Position numbers and translations under genes: made by a program. Positions 48,520-57,503 of a DNA stretch of 64,000 nucleotides are shown piece after piece. Source of the stretch: Vagococcus allomyrinae (GTDB lineage: Bacteria; Bacillota; Bacilli; Lactobacillales; Vagococcaceae); NCBI RefSeq assembly GCF_017829975.1, contig NZ_JAEEGA010000020.1, positions 1 through 64,000 of the forward strand, read 5' to 3'. A model generated the notes under the pieces. That model made no database searches, was not told the origin of the DNA, and saw nothing but the letters and a program-made list of their open reading frames with translations. Positions within the stretch are counted from its first letter, which is position 1. The number at the start of each line of letters is the position of its first letter.

Positions 48520-49059
48520 ATGAGAAACATTGTCAATCAATTAGAAAAATTTACTGTTTTACGAACTATTTTTTATTTAGCATTCGGGATATTAATCTTA
48601 ATGAACCCCCAACTTGTTTTTAAAAGTGTGATTTACATCATCGCTGGCTATCTGGCTATCCTCGGTCTTATTAATCTTTTTCAAGCCATTCGCGAAAGTA
48701 AAAATGAATCACTCTTCGGTTATGAATTTATTACAGGGGTCATGCTGTTGCTATTTGCTTTAATCGTGTTGATTTTTGCCAAGGCGATTGTCAGCTTCTT
48801 GCCGATCATGTTGGGAATTCTAATCGTTCTCAACGGTTTGATGCAACTCAGCAATGCCAGTGGAGGCATTAAAGAAGTCAATCCTCGTTATCGAATTAGC
48901 ATCTATGTCTACTGTGGGCTCTTAGTTGCAGCGGGTATCTTGTTAATCTTTAATCCCTTCAAAACCGTATTAGTTGTCTTTCGCATCTTTGGCGGCATCT
49001 TAGTCTTTATGGGAATTTCTGAATTAGCTCACTTTTTCTTACAAAAAAAAGTAAATTGA
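48520..49059 (+). CDS. HdeD-like DUF308 membrane protein
   Basis: A protein of 179 residues with six membrane helices and three copies of the short DUF308 unit (for example FGILILMNPQLVFKSVIYIIAGYLAI). E. coli HdeD is linked to acid resistance; no role is established in Firmicutes. GGAGGG precedes ATG 48520. It is convergent with the transglutaminase gene and they share a terminator hairpin. Confidence 0.85.
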   Translation: MRNIVNQLEKFTVLRTIFYLAFGILILMNPQLVFKSVIYIIAGYLAILGLINLFQAIRESKNESLFGYEFITGVMLLLFALIVLIFAKAIVSFLPIMLGILIVLNGLMQLSNASGGIKEVNPRYRISIYVYCGLLVAAGILLIFNPFKTVLVVFRIFGGILVFMGISELAHFFLQKKVN

Positions 49060-49062
49060 CTT

Positions 49063-49111
49063 AAAGAAAACCAGGAAAAACTGATTAGTCAGTCTTTCCT
49101 GGTTTTTCTTT
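49063..49111. terminator. Bidirectional terminator between HdeD-like and transglutaminase genes
   Basis: AAAGAAAACCAGGAAAAACTGA (49063-49084) pairs with 49089-49111 around TTAG. It overlaps the last codons of the minus-strand gene. Confidence 0.8.
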
Positions 49112-51307
49112 TAAAAGGAGAATCAACGGCACCAGAGAAAGTAAATTCAGGCGCTCACTGTCTGTTAATCCCACATCTGTAGTCGATCGATAGATGATCC
49201 CTTCATATTTATCAGTCAATTGCTTAAAGTTTTCCATATGATCAGGGTAATCATCCGTCAAACGTGTCATATACTGGTGAACTGTTTCAGAAGGCAAGCG
49301 ATAACGTTCTCGTCCCAACAACCTCAACAGTTCTTCATAGGCGTTGACAAAGTGGAAGTTTGGTAAATACCTCACTTTTAAACACCACCACCCGAGCATT
49401 AACCGACCTCTAAAAATCACACCAGCCAAGAGACACAGACTTAAGGCAATCACCAAAAACCATTGAAGAGTTTGTTTGATCCCTTTTGTTTTGCTTTTAT
49501 CTTCAGCCGTCGCTTCCTGTTCTGGCCGTTGCGCACTATGAGTCGTTGCTGAATTTTCTGGAAGTTCTTCTTGAGAATTACTTGAAGGGAGCAATTCCTG
49601 AGAATCCCCGCTGGTTTCGGGACGATCTGATTGGGCCACTGTCGTTAGCGCCACCTGTTCTGAACTAACAAAACTTTTTGTTGGTTCGAAAGGAACCCAA
49701 CCAACTCCCTGAAAATAGATCTCAGGCCAAGCATGAGCATTCTCGTTGGTAATGCTGTATGTTTTAGTCCCATCATCATGAGATTGAGTCACACGACCTT
49801 CACTAAAGCCCTTAGCCCAGCGAGCGGGAATTCCTAAGGCACGAGCTAACACCACCATCGAACTGGAAAAGTGTTCACAGTAGCCAACCTGGGACTCGAA
49901 TAAGAAAAAGTCGACATAATCCTGATCAGTCGGAACGGTTTCCGCCTCTTCCATCGAGTAACGAAAATTTCCAGTGTTTTTTAAATAATCTTCAATTGCT
50001 TTGACTCGTTCATAACCTGTCGAACTATTAGCTGTGATTTGATTAGCCAATTCGACGACTCTTTCAGGTAACCTATCAGGCAACTGGAGGTACCGCAGAT
50101 TAACTTCGCCTACTTCAGCAACTTGGCTGGCTTCCAACTCTGCAAGCGTATAGTCAGGTGGAAAGTAGCGATAACGCAACACGCTTTCGGCTGAATTCTC
50201 CGGTCCTAAATTAACATAAAAACGATGGTTTTCAGTATTATATTCCAACATCTGATTAACGCGATAACTATCAGGCAATGGCCAAGACAACCTCCCCTGT
50301 GGTTTAGGAACATAACGAAGTGGATTTGGTAACGTCAGCTCGATTGACTCACCATCCTCCTGATAGCGACGATGACCTTCATCAACCACGAGAATTTCTT
50401 GACTGATCACTTCCCTTTTAGTCTCACTACTTTCCCAGCCACGACCACTGTAATAATCTTTATTTTCAACTTTCCAATAATGAGGAGCTTGCTGTCGCGC
50501 TAAAAAAACAATTTCATCATTCGGAATCACCGAACCACCAAGTTCTCTGTCATTTTCACTAAATCCAGTCGTTGCTGATTGCCCATTACCACGAGCAAAT
50601 TCAATCATTTGATAAAATGATTGGGAGCGGATAGAGGCCCGCAATGGCTGACTTGCCATCTGAATCCGTTGATGCATCTGAGGCAATCGAATTGGTAACT
50701 GCCAAGCCATCACAAGACAACCGCTTAAAAGGAGGAGCCCTTTACCATGCCTCTGCCAATACTGCCCTTGATCGATTTCACTTTGCCCCAACCAGCTACT
50801 TAAAAGAAACCCCATCACTAACAAACGAACCATCTGCCAAAAATGATCGGTGCCATTAAAGACCGTTAAGATCAACAAATAGCACAGAATAGCAAGAAAT
50901 GGCAACATCCAAAGGTCATAACTGATGATCAATTTAACTAACATCAGCATGAACAGGGTAATAAAAAGCAAGGCCATATTTGAAGGCAAAAAGTTAAACT
51001 CAGCTCGTTGAACTGGATCAAAGTATTGGAGACTAGTCCGTAAAAAAGCGACCATCCAGGAAAAAGAAAACCTTTGATTAGCTGGGAAATAGCGATGGCA
51101 AGTAAACAACAGACAAATTAATTGCAGAGGAAACTCAAGATACCCTTTGAAATTAAAGAGCGCGATAACAGTGATGGTGATCAGGAATCCCGTCAACCAA
51201 AAAGAGGAGCCCAAATCATTGGCTTCGACAAAAGGACCAATACCGCTACCAATCAAACCGACCGCCAATAAGCCAGTAATCAGTTTGTTAAAACTAAGTT
51301 TATTCAT
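49085..51307 (-). CDS. Transglutaminase-like membrane protein (TgpA family)
   Basis: A 740-residue protein with about seven N-terminal membrane helices (1-200), an extracellular DUF3488-type region, a transglutaminase-like domain and one more membrane helix near 620. The triad is visible as Cys in VGYCEHFSSSM, His in NENAHAWPEIYF and the Asp/Glu downstream. The start was set at ATG 51307 after GGAGGAAGCGA. It is last in a MoxR-DUF58-TgpA operon, a layout widespread in bacteria and thought to modify or cross-link envelope proteins; the function is not settled. Confidence 0.9.
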   Translation of the reverse strand: MNKLSFNKLITGLLAVGLIGSGIGPFVEANDLGSSFWLTGFLITITVIALFNFKGYLEFPLQLICLLFTCHRYFPANQRFSFSWMVAFLRTSLQYFDPVQRAEFNFLPSNMALLFITLFMLMLVKLIISYDLWMLPFLAILCYLLILTVFNGTDHFWQMVRLLVMGFLLSSWLGQSEIDQGQYWQRHGKGLLLLSGCLVMAWQLPIRLPQMHQRIQMASQPLRASIRSQSFYQMIEFARGNGQSATTGFSENDRELGGSVIPNDEIVFLARQQAPHYWKVENKDYYSGRGWESSETKREVISQEILVVDEGHRRYQEDGESIELTLPNPLRYVPKPQGRLSWPLPDSYRVNQMLEYNTENHRFYVNLGPENSAESVLRYRYFPPDYTLAELEASQVAEVGEVNLRYLQLPDRLPERVVELANQITANSSTGYERVKAIEDYLKNTGNFRYSMEEAETVPTDQDYVDFFLFESQVGYCEHFSSSMVVLARALGIPARWAKGFSEGRVTQSHDDGTKTYSITNENAHAWPEIYFQGVGWVPFEPTKSFVSSEQVALTTVAQSDRPETSGDSQELLPSSNSQEELPENSATTHSAQRPEQEATAEDKSKTKGIKQTLQWFLVIALSLCLLAGVIFRGRLMLGWWCLKVRYLPNFHFVNAYEELLRLLGRERYRLPSETVHQYMTRLTDDYPDHMENFKQLTDKYEGIIYRSTTDVGLTDSERLNLLSLVPLILLLKEKPGKTD

Positions 51308-51357
51308 TCGCTTCCTCCCTCTCACCTGAATAGCCACTAATTTCATTAAGTTAGTTA

Positions 51358-52431
51358 TTAAAAAATTTCATAAGCCAACTTTCCTTGACGGTTATAATAA
51401 AAAATAATCAGCTCATTGTTCTCAGCTAACTCCTCACCTAACCCAATAACGTCTCGGGAATAACGGGCTGTTAACATGATTACACGAGTCTTATGAAGGT
51501 GGAGATGGCGAACACTACGAATCAACTCTTTTTCCATATGAAGGGGCTGACTCTGAGCATAGTTGACAGCCGTTGCCAACTGAAAGGCTTCCTGAGATGG
51601 GTCGTAAATCAAAAAGTTTGGCCGTTTTAAATGCTCACTCTCAGAATATTCCATCGTATAAAATAAGGACAGCATTTTTTCAAAATAGTGCCCGTCATTG
51701 CCATAAAATAGAATAAGTAATTCCTCTTGAGGCTCACTTTCAAATTCCTTTACCACTAAATGCTCACGTTTAGCAGACAACTTCCAGTCAATTTGATTCA
51801 ATTGATCCCCTTCTCGATAATCCCGTAAAGCCTTAACATCTTGATTTCGCATATAATTCACCGCCAACGGCAGACGTTTTTGCCGGTTCAAAAGAGCCAT
51901 CAAGTCACGACACTCCTTCAATTGCCGCTCAGGTAAAACCAACAGGCTCGTTTCCAAATAAAACCGATGTGTTTGACGCAATAAGTTAAACACATCTTTA
52001 CTGACAAAATTAACCTGAACTGACTGATAGATGCCACGCTCCACCTCTTCATCAATTTGGGCCGTCAGCGTTAATAGACGCTGATCACGGCTTTTTTCCA
52101 TCTTTAGCTCAAATTGGTCATGAGGCAATTCAAGACTGCCACTTATGTGAGGTGGAAGTCTTAACTGTTTGCCACTCTTTTCTGTTAGCTTTAAAAGAAC
52201 CGATTCTTGTTCGCCACGGTTCAACTGAATCAAAGGAGCAATCGCCACCTGATATCGCCGAAAACGACGCCCTAACGACAATAACGAACACAAGAGAACC
52301 ATGCTAAAAAAATAAATCAGAAACCAACCCACCTTGATATTGAAAGTGATGGCGAAGAACAACAGACCACAAACCACCAGTAACCAAAAAAGATTATTGC
52401 TAATTGAAATGATTGACCAGCTTTTTCTCAT
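51358..52431 (-). CDS. DUF58-family protein
   Basis: A 357-residue protein with two N-terminal membrane helices (about 12-50), a beta-rich middle and the DUF58 signature with RDYREGDQLNQIDWKLSAKR (about 204-223), followed by a von Willebrand A-like fold. DUF58 proteins accompany MoxR ATPases and may be substrates or partners. It begins 2 bases after the MoxR gene ends and precedes the transglutaminase gene. Confidence 0.9.
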   Translation of the reverse strand: MRKSWSIISISNNLFWLLVVCGLLFFAITFNIKVGWFLIYFFSMVLLCSLLSLGRRFRRYQVAIAPLIQLNRGEQESVLLKLTEKSGKQLRLPPHISGSLELPHDQFELKMEKSRDQRLLTLTAQIDEEVERGIYQSVQVNFVSKDVFNLLRQTHRFYLETSLLVLPERQLKECRDLMALLNRQKRLPLAVNYMRNQDVKALRDYREGDQLNQIDWKLSAKREHLVVKEFESEPQEELLILFYGNDGHYFEKMLSLFYTMEYSESEHLKRPNFLIYDPSQEAFQLATAVNYAQSQPLHMEKELIRSVRHLHLHKTRVIMLTARYSRDVIGLGEELAENNELIIFYYNRQGKLAYEIF

Positions 52432-52433
52432 CT

Positions 52434-53390
52434 TTATTTACCTACTGGGACCGCCACAGCTGCTTGAATTTCTTCAAGTACTTGCTGGCGGTCACTTTGG
52501 TCATGATTACTAGCATGTTTTAATAGCAACCTATGGCCAAAAACTGGCTCTAGTACCCGCTTAAAATCATCTGGAACACAATAGTCCCGCCCCTCGGTTA
52601 GAGCATATGCTTTCGCAGCTTGTACAAACGCTAAAGATCCCCTTGGGCTCACCCCTACTCTCACATTGGCATGGCGACGGCTTTGCCTCACTAAGGAAAC
52701 AGCATACTCATACAAGCGCGGATCAACATAAATTTCTTTGACTAGTTGCCTCAAAGCTACCACTTCTTGAATACTTAAAATGCCAGTTGTTTGTAACAAC
52801 CTTTCTTGACGATCTTCACCAGCCACTAGCGCCACCTCTTGCTGATGCGTGGGATAACCAATGCTTAAGCGAAATAAAAATCGATCCAACTGAGCTTCTG
52901 GCAGTGGATACGTTCCTTCATAATCAGCAGGATTCTGAGTAGCTAATACAAAAAACAACGGACTTAAAGGGTAAGTTCTGCCATCCATGGTCAACTGTTT
53001 CTCCGACATAGCTTCTAAAAGCGCCGCCTGACTTCGGGGTGTCGTTCGATTAATCTCATCGGCTAATAAAATATCGGTAAAAATCGGGCCAGGCTTAAAT
53101 TCAAAGTCTCGAGACCGTTTATCATAAATAGAGACCCCAACGATATCTGATGGTAACAAGTCAGGAGTAAATTGAACTCGATTTACCTGACACTGAATGC
53201 TTTTCCCTAAAGTCTTAGCAAACATCGTCTTCCCCACTCCTGGAATGTCTTCAAACAAGATATGTCCTTCTGCTAACAACGCTGTCACGGCCAACTGAAT
53301 AACTCGGCGTTTGCCAACAATTACTTTTTCTATCTCCGTCATTAATTGATCAATTTGTATTTTAGCTTCTGCAATGCTTAGCTTATCCAA
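52434..53390 (-). CDS. MoxR-family AAA+ ATPase
   Basis: A 318-residue AAA+ ATPase of the MoxR class, thought to be a chaperone that assembles or activates the neighbouring vWA/DUF58 protein. Walker A is EDIPGVGKTM, Walker B LLADEINR, sensor 1 LATQNP, and the arginine finger region LPEAQLDRF. The start was placed at TTG 53390, 7 bases after GGAGGAGG; in the longer frame from ATG 53414 the ribosome site would be coding sequence. First gene of the operon. Confidence 0.93.
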   Translation of the reverse strand: MDKLSIAEAKIQIDQLMTEIEKVIVGKRRVIQLAVTALLAEGHILFEDIPGVGKTMFAKTLGKSIQCQVNRVQFTPDLLPSDIVGVSIYDKRSRDFEFKPGPIFTDILLADEINRTTPRSQAALLEAMSEKQLTMDGRTYPLSPLFFVLATQNPADYEGTYPLPEAQLDRFLFRLSIGYPTHQQEVALVAGEDRQERLLQTTGILSIQEVVALRQLVKEIYVDPRLYEYAVSLVRQSRRHANVRVGVSPRGSLAFVQAAKAYALTEGRDYCVPDDFKRVLEPVFGHRLLLKHASNHDQSDRQQVLEEIQAAVAVPVGK

Positions 53391-53801
53391 TAAACAACCT
53401 CCTCCATCATTCACTTACTTGATTTATCCAAGTCGCATCGAGACATGAATAACATCTATTTTAAAATTCTTGAAGAATATTTGCGAACAGGATTGCTCAC
53501 TTTTATCCCCAATCCTTTTTGACTTACTTTCTATTCTATAGATAAGTTAATCAAACATCAATCAAGACTCTCTCTTTTTCACTAAATTTAACGTTCTTTT
53601 ACTAAAAAAAGACACTTTTACTTAAAATATGCCTCTAGGAGTCGCTATCACCTGTTCCCTTTTTCTGCTAGTAAAGGTATAATAAAAGGAGTCCAACTAA
53701 TCGACTATCACTTGTTATTAATTTGTCAAAAAAGTTAGGTTGAATGATTCAATCAATTCCCTTGGTCGAATCAGCAAACCTTGCAAATAGGAGGAGTAAG
53801 A
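53391..53801. other. Divergent intergenic region between the MoxR operon and the coiled-coil membrane gene
   Basis: No gene is seen in 411 AT-rich bases. A plus-strand -10 TATAAT lies at 53678-53683 without a clear -35; it would give a leader of about 110 nt before 53802. The MoxR-operon promoter must be here as well, but I cannot place it. Confidence 0.35.
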
Positions 53802-54620
53802 ATGAAGTACGTCATCGACGATTTTAATATGACTGAAACCGCCTTTTGGAATTCCATTATCTTTACAACGATTATCGCAATTATCGGTGTAGTGATCGCT
53901 GTCGGTTTAAGTTATCTGGTAATAAAAAAAATCGTGTCAAAAAACATTGAACAACTAAGTGAATTAAGCGATAAAACCATTGAATCCCAACGGGAGCTTT
54001 ATCAGCAGCAACTGGCTAATCAAGAAGCTCTTAATACCAACAATACCCAATTGCAGACAGAGCTACTTAATCAAAATGAACGCTTAATGAATACTCAATT
54101 AGTGTCATCTCTAGATGCACGCGCACAAATCGACTGGGTTCGCGATGTTCGCAAATTGGTGGCCGAGTACATCACCGCGACGACTAAGTTGTCACAAACC
54201 TTAGCCAGTCTCTATGCTGGTCATAAGATTCTAACTGACTCAGAAAATCGAGCTGTCGATCGCGGCTATGATTTAGAAACGGTCACCATTGATGACTATT
54301 CATCAATGGTCTTACAACGGTATCAAAGTGATCGCGATAACTATGCCATTACTAAAAATCTCTACGACCAGCAACAAATGATCATCATTAAACTGGCCAC
54401 TCAGTTAAATCTCTTTTTTGGAACAAATCCCGATCATGAAGTGTTGCGAGGGAAAATTCGCTGGTTCTTAACAGCAGAAAGAGATTTTTTCAAACACATT
54501 GAAGAAGCAGACGATCTGGCTGCCATCAAATTGAGTCGTCAATACGCCAACAATATTGATGACCTTAGCGAAAGCTTCCGTCGTCATTTTGACAAGGTGC
54601 TCAACAGCTCCGTCATTTAA
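53802..54620 (+). CDS. Membrane-anchored coiled-coil protein, unknown function
   Basis: A 272-residue protein with a short N-terminal segment outside, one membrane helix (about 14-41), a Gln/Glu-rich coiled coil (about 45-95) and a helical cytoplasmic domain of about 170 residues starting ARAQIDWVRDVRKLVAEYI. The start was set at ATG 53802 after AGGAGG. It is convergent with the coiled-coil operon (54722-62824), separated from it by back-to-back terminators. The RxxxxWVRDVRxLVxEY pattern is common in membrane-tethered bacterial proteins of unknown role, some near defence genes; I do not assign a function. Confidence 0.7.
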   Translation: MKYVIDDFNMTETAFWNSIIFTTIIAIIGVVIAVGLSYLVIKKIVSKNIEQLSELSDKTIESQRELYQQQLANQEALNTNNTQLQTELLNQNERLMNTQLVSSLDARAQIDWVRDVRKLVAEYITATTKLSQTLASLYAGHKILTDSENRAVDRGYDLETVTIDDYSSMVLQRYQSDRDNYAITKNLYDQQQMIIIKLATQLNLFFGTNPDHEVLRGKIRWFLTAERDFFKHIEEADDLAAIKLSRQYANNIDDLSESFRRHFDKVLNSSVI

Positions 54621-54647
54621 TCACCAGTCAGAGTTTTAAACCTATTA

Positions 54648-54683
54648 AGTGGTTGGGCTTTTGTCCCAGCCACTGTTTTTTTA
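54648..54683 (+). terminator. Terminator of the membrane coiled-coil gene
   Basis: AGTGGTTGGG (54648-54657) pairs with CCCAGCCACT (54665-54674), followed by GT7. Confidence 0.82.
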
Positions 54684-54714
54684 TCAAAAAAAAACAGCCT
54701 CAGAGACTGTTTTG
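54684..54714 (-). terminator. Terminator of the coiled-coil operon
   Basis: On the minus strand AAACAG, a loop and CTGTTT are followed by a long T run (the A9 at 54686-54694 on plus). It lies directly after the last gene of the operon. Confidence 0.78.
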
Positions 54715-54721
54715 TAACAAC

Positions 54722-55858
54722 TTATTCAGATTTTTGATGCACCACAGTCATCACTTCATCGAACAAGAGATGGGCTTCTTTTTTGGTTTCAGCTAATTCG
54801 CGATAGAGTACTTTTAAACTATCACTAAAATCAACCTGTACATGAGGTTGAGCATTAGCCGATTCCTCTACAACCGCATTAACCGTGTCAGATGCGGTCT
54901 CTTTATCGTAGCGCTCCATATCAAATGGCTTTCTCTCGTCTTGAGTCAGCTTGCCTTTTTTAACCTGTTCCTCAGTAACGGCTAGCGACTCTAACTGACC
55001 TGGTTGTTTAGCAACAGCCTGCTCCCTCTCAGTTTGTTCCTTAAGCGCCGCTGCTTTCGCCAGCTCAGCTTGTTGTTTAGCTAATTCAGCTTGCTGAGAC
55101 ACTTGAATCTCCAGCTGTTCATTGTACTCCACATAATATTCCATCTTAGTCGTTGCTGCCTCTAGTTCCTCTTCTAAACGAGCGATTTCCAAAGTGAAGT
55201 CAACGGCCTCTTTAACGTCAGGCGTTGCATTTTTGATATGCTTAAGCAACTGGGCCTTCGTTCGCTCTAATTCGGCTTCTAATTGGACAATCCGTTGAGA
55301 CTCACTAGCGTTCCCCTGTAATTTGCCATGAAGATGACTAACTTTCTCTGATTCAACAGCTAGTTGTTTTTGCAATAATTCATTCGCCGCTTCCAAATTC
55401 TGATAATACCGAATTTGCTTACGATCAATTTCCCGCTGAAGTTCGATCGCTTCTTTTTCCCGACGTAATTCCACAAACTGAGCCTTAAGTAAGTCACTCT
55501 CTTTGTTCTTGCTTTTTTTCAACAATTCAACTTGAGTTTTCAACGCATCCACACGATTTGCTAACTCTTCTTCAGTCGACTCTTCCTTAGCTGATGGGCT
55601 TGCCATCGGTTTTGCTGTGCGTTTCGTGGCATTAAGCGACATCTGCTTGCTAACGGAAGGGGTAATCGGTGTGACTTTTGTAGCCGTTTCTTTACTCTTT
55701 GTTGTTCTGACCTCGGCTGGTTTCTTTGTCTTTTCAAATTTCTTATCAGAATCTTTTTTTACCGTTAATTCTGCTTCAGAATCTGACAAATCCTCTTCGT
55801 CAAAATCGGCATAGTAATAATAATTGCTATTTTTTAGTTTTTTTAATAGTTCAAACAA
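54722..55858 (-). CDS. Coiled-coil protein, last gene of the coiled-coil operon
   Basis: I do not recognise this protein of about 378 residues. It opens with a short amphipathic helix (FELLKKLKNS), YYYY and an acidic patch, then a Lys/Thr/Ser-rich disordered stretch (about 35-100), a long coiled coil (about 100-290, including QQAELAKQQAELAKAAALKE) and a helical tail with FSDSLKVLYRELAETKKEAH. It has no signal peptide and is probably cytoplasmic. The start was set at TTG 55858, 6 bases after AGGTG; GTG 55867 is the alternative. It lies 13-22 bases after the LysM gene. A scaffold role is inferred. Confidence 0.7.
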   Translation of the reverse strand: MFELLKKLKNSNYYYYADFDEEDLSDSEAELTVKKDSDKKFEKTKKPAEVRTTKSKETATKVTPITPSVSKQMSLNATKRTAKPMASPSAKEESTEEELANRVDALKTQVELLKKSKNKESDLLKAQFVELRREKEAIELQREIDRKQIRYYQNLEAANELLQKQLAVESEKVSHLHGKLQGNASESQRIVQLEAELERTKAQLLKHIKNATPDVKEAVDFTLEIARLEEELEAATTKMEYYVEYNEQLEIQVSQQAELAKQQAELAKAAALKEQTEREQAVAKQPGQLESLAVTEEQVKKGKLTQDERKPFDMERYDKETASDTVNAVVEESANAQPHVQVDFSDSLKVLYRELAETKKEAHLLFDEVMTVVHQKSE

Positions 55859-55880
55859 CCTATCCACCTACTTTTAAAAA

Positions 55881-56651
55881 TTAATCTACTATTAGCTCCT
55901 GCCCAACAATAATCCCACTCTGAGAAAGTTGATTGGTTTCCATCAGATGCGCTACGCTAATATTATGGTCACGGGCGATATCAGTGATGGTTTCATTAGC
56001 CTTCACTATATACCTGTCATGACGAATTAACTTCTCAAACATTGCATTTTTCTTAACACTTTCAGCTTTAAACACTTTTTCAGCAGCATCAAAATCCGTT
56101 AAATTATACAATTCGATGATCACATTTAAATTTAAGGCGTATTGAAGATCTTCCGCATAACGACTTGTTAAAAAGGCTGTCGACGAGCGATAATTGATGG
56201 TCTTGCTCCGCCAAGCACCCGCGTAAAAATCCGGTGCCGTTGCAATGCCATTTTTTAATAAGGCGACGTAATCATTAAGAGATTCTTCATAAGAAGGATA
56301 TTTGCGATATTCAGTAAACACTTCAGCACTATCGTCAATTCGATTGTCTGACCATTTCACAAATTCATCTTGAAATCTCCCCTTTATTGAAAATAAATTG
56401 TTAACTGAAGGCTGGCAGAGCTCACCTCTACCAAAGTCTGATGCTAAAATTGCTTGTGCAATCATAACCGATGCGTATAAATCATTTTTTTTAGCTACTT
56501 CCGATGCCTTGTCGCCAATTTCCTTGATTAGACCAAGAGCGTCATCGCCCTTGGTTTCCTCAGCTTCAAAGGATCCTACTGGGACAGCAAGCCATAAGAT
56601 AAGAGCTAATAATGACATTACGCAAAAGTTAACCGTTTTCTTAATCCCCAC
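55881..56651 (-). CDS. Secreted GH73-like glucosaminidase-fold protein with LysM, catalytic Glu missing
   Basis: A 256-residue exported protein. The signal peptide is about 1-28. A GH73-type domain follows (about 40-190) with SVMIAQAILASDFGRGEL, NNLFSIKG, YRKYPSYEESLNDY and RYAEDLQYALNLNVII. In active GH73 enzymes the helix reads AQAxLES, with the Glu as general acid; here position 70 is Ala (codon GCA). A LysM domain closes the protein (about 212-256, YIVKANETITDIARDHNISV). It may bind rather than cut peptidoglycan. The start is GTG 56651 after AGGAGGG. Fourth gene of the coiled-coil operon. Confidence 0.85.
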   Translation of the reverse strand: MGIKKTVNFCVMSLLALILWLAVPVGSFEAEETKGDDALGLIKEIGDKASEVAKKNDLYASVMIAQAILASDFGRGELCQPSVNNLFSIKGRFQDEFVKWSDNRIDDSAEVFTEYRKYPSYEESLNDYVALLKNGIATAPDFYAGAWRSKTINYRSSTAFLTSRYAEDLQYALNLNVIIELYNLTDFDAAEKVFKAESVKKNAMFEKLIRHDRYIVKANETITDIARDHNISVAHLMETNQLSQSGIIVGQELIVD

Positions 56652-56674
56652 AGTAGAATCCCTCCTAATGTTAA

Positions 56675-57472
56675 CTAAATTTTAAAATCAATTTCAGACA
56701 TTTTAGATAATCGCTCAAGTAATTCTTTGTATAACCCATTCACGCTATCCTGTGAGGCTTTAATTTCATCTGAAATCGTATTTGCCTTATTGCCGATATC
56801 GAAAAGCTCTTGTCTAGCTGTCTCAATATTAACCGTAATGCTTTCTTCTGCATCAGCGATCATCCGTGCCGCTTGTTGTTTAGCAACGAGCATCACTTCA
56901 CCAATACCTTGTTGTGATTTAGCTGACTCTTCACGTAATTGTTGGTTAGCGAGCATTAGCTCATTAATTTTTTTCTTGCTTTGAACTAAATCTTCTTGTG
57001 ACGAAGACACCGATAACTGGCTTAGTTCCGTCTCTAAAGAGTTGATTTTCATCTTAGCCAAAGCAAGCTCATCTGCCAATTCAGAATTAGCTACACTATC
57101 CCCAACAGGCATACTGTTCACAATTTGCTCTAACTCCGCAATCTTACCATTTTTCTCGCTGACTTCACGCTCTTTAGCAGTTAATGCGCGTTCTTTTTCA
57201 GCAATAATTTGCTCTTTCTGAGAGATGGCAACCTCTTTTTGAGCCACTTCTGATGCTAAACGATCAGCTTTTGACGTGTCAACTGGCGCTTGCTGAGCTG
57301 ACTTAAGTTGGCTGATTTCTTTTTCTTTATTAGAAAGCTTTTGTTCCCACTCTTCATTTTCGCTGATCGTTTTACTTAACAACTCTTCAGAATAAGAATT
57401 TTTAAATTTTTCACTTTCCAGTTCCAATTTAACCTGCTCTAATTCTGCTTGCAATTCTTGAATATTTTCCAT
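56675..57472 (-). CDS. DivIVA-like coiled-coil protein
   Basis: A 265-residue cytoplasmic protein that is almost wholly coiled coil. Helix 1 covers about 1-60, helix 2 about 68-115 with a KEKERALTAKEREVSEK-type repeat, and a third about 130-250. The segment IGEVMLVAKQQAARMIADAE is similar to the C-terminal helix of DivIVA-family proteins. The DivIVA N-terminal membrane-binding domain is not visible. It lies 31 bases after the two-helix membrane gene and 23 bases before the LysM gene. A role in organising the cell pole, septum or a filament is inference. Confidence 0.72.
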   Translation of the reverse strand: MENIQELQAELEQVKLELESEKFKNSYSEELLSKTISENEEWEQKLSNKEKEISQLKSAQQAPVDTSKADRLASEVAQKEVAISQKEQIIAEKERALTAKEREVSEKNGKIAELEQIVNSMPVGDSVANSELADELALAKMKINSLETELSQLSVSSSQEDLVQSKKKINELMLANQQLREESAKSQQGIGEVMLVAKQQAARMIADAEESITVNIETARQELFDIGNKANTISDEIKASQDSVNGLYKELLERLSKMSEIDFKI

Positions 57473-57503
57473 AGTAAATCTACTCCCCTAAATTTCAACA
57501 TTT

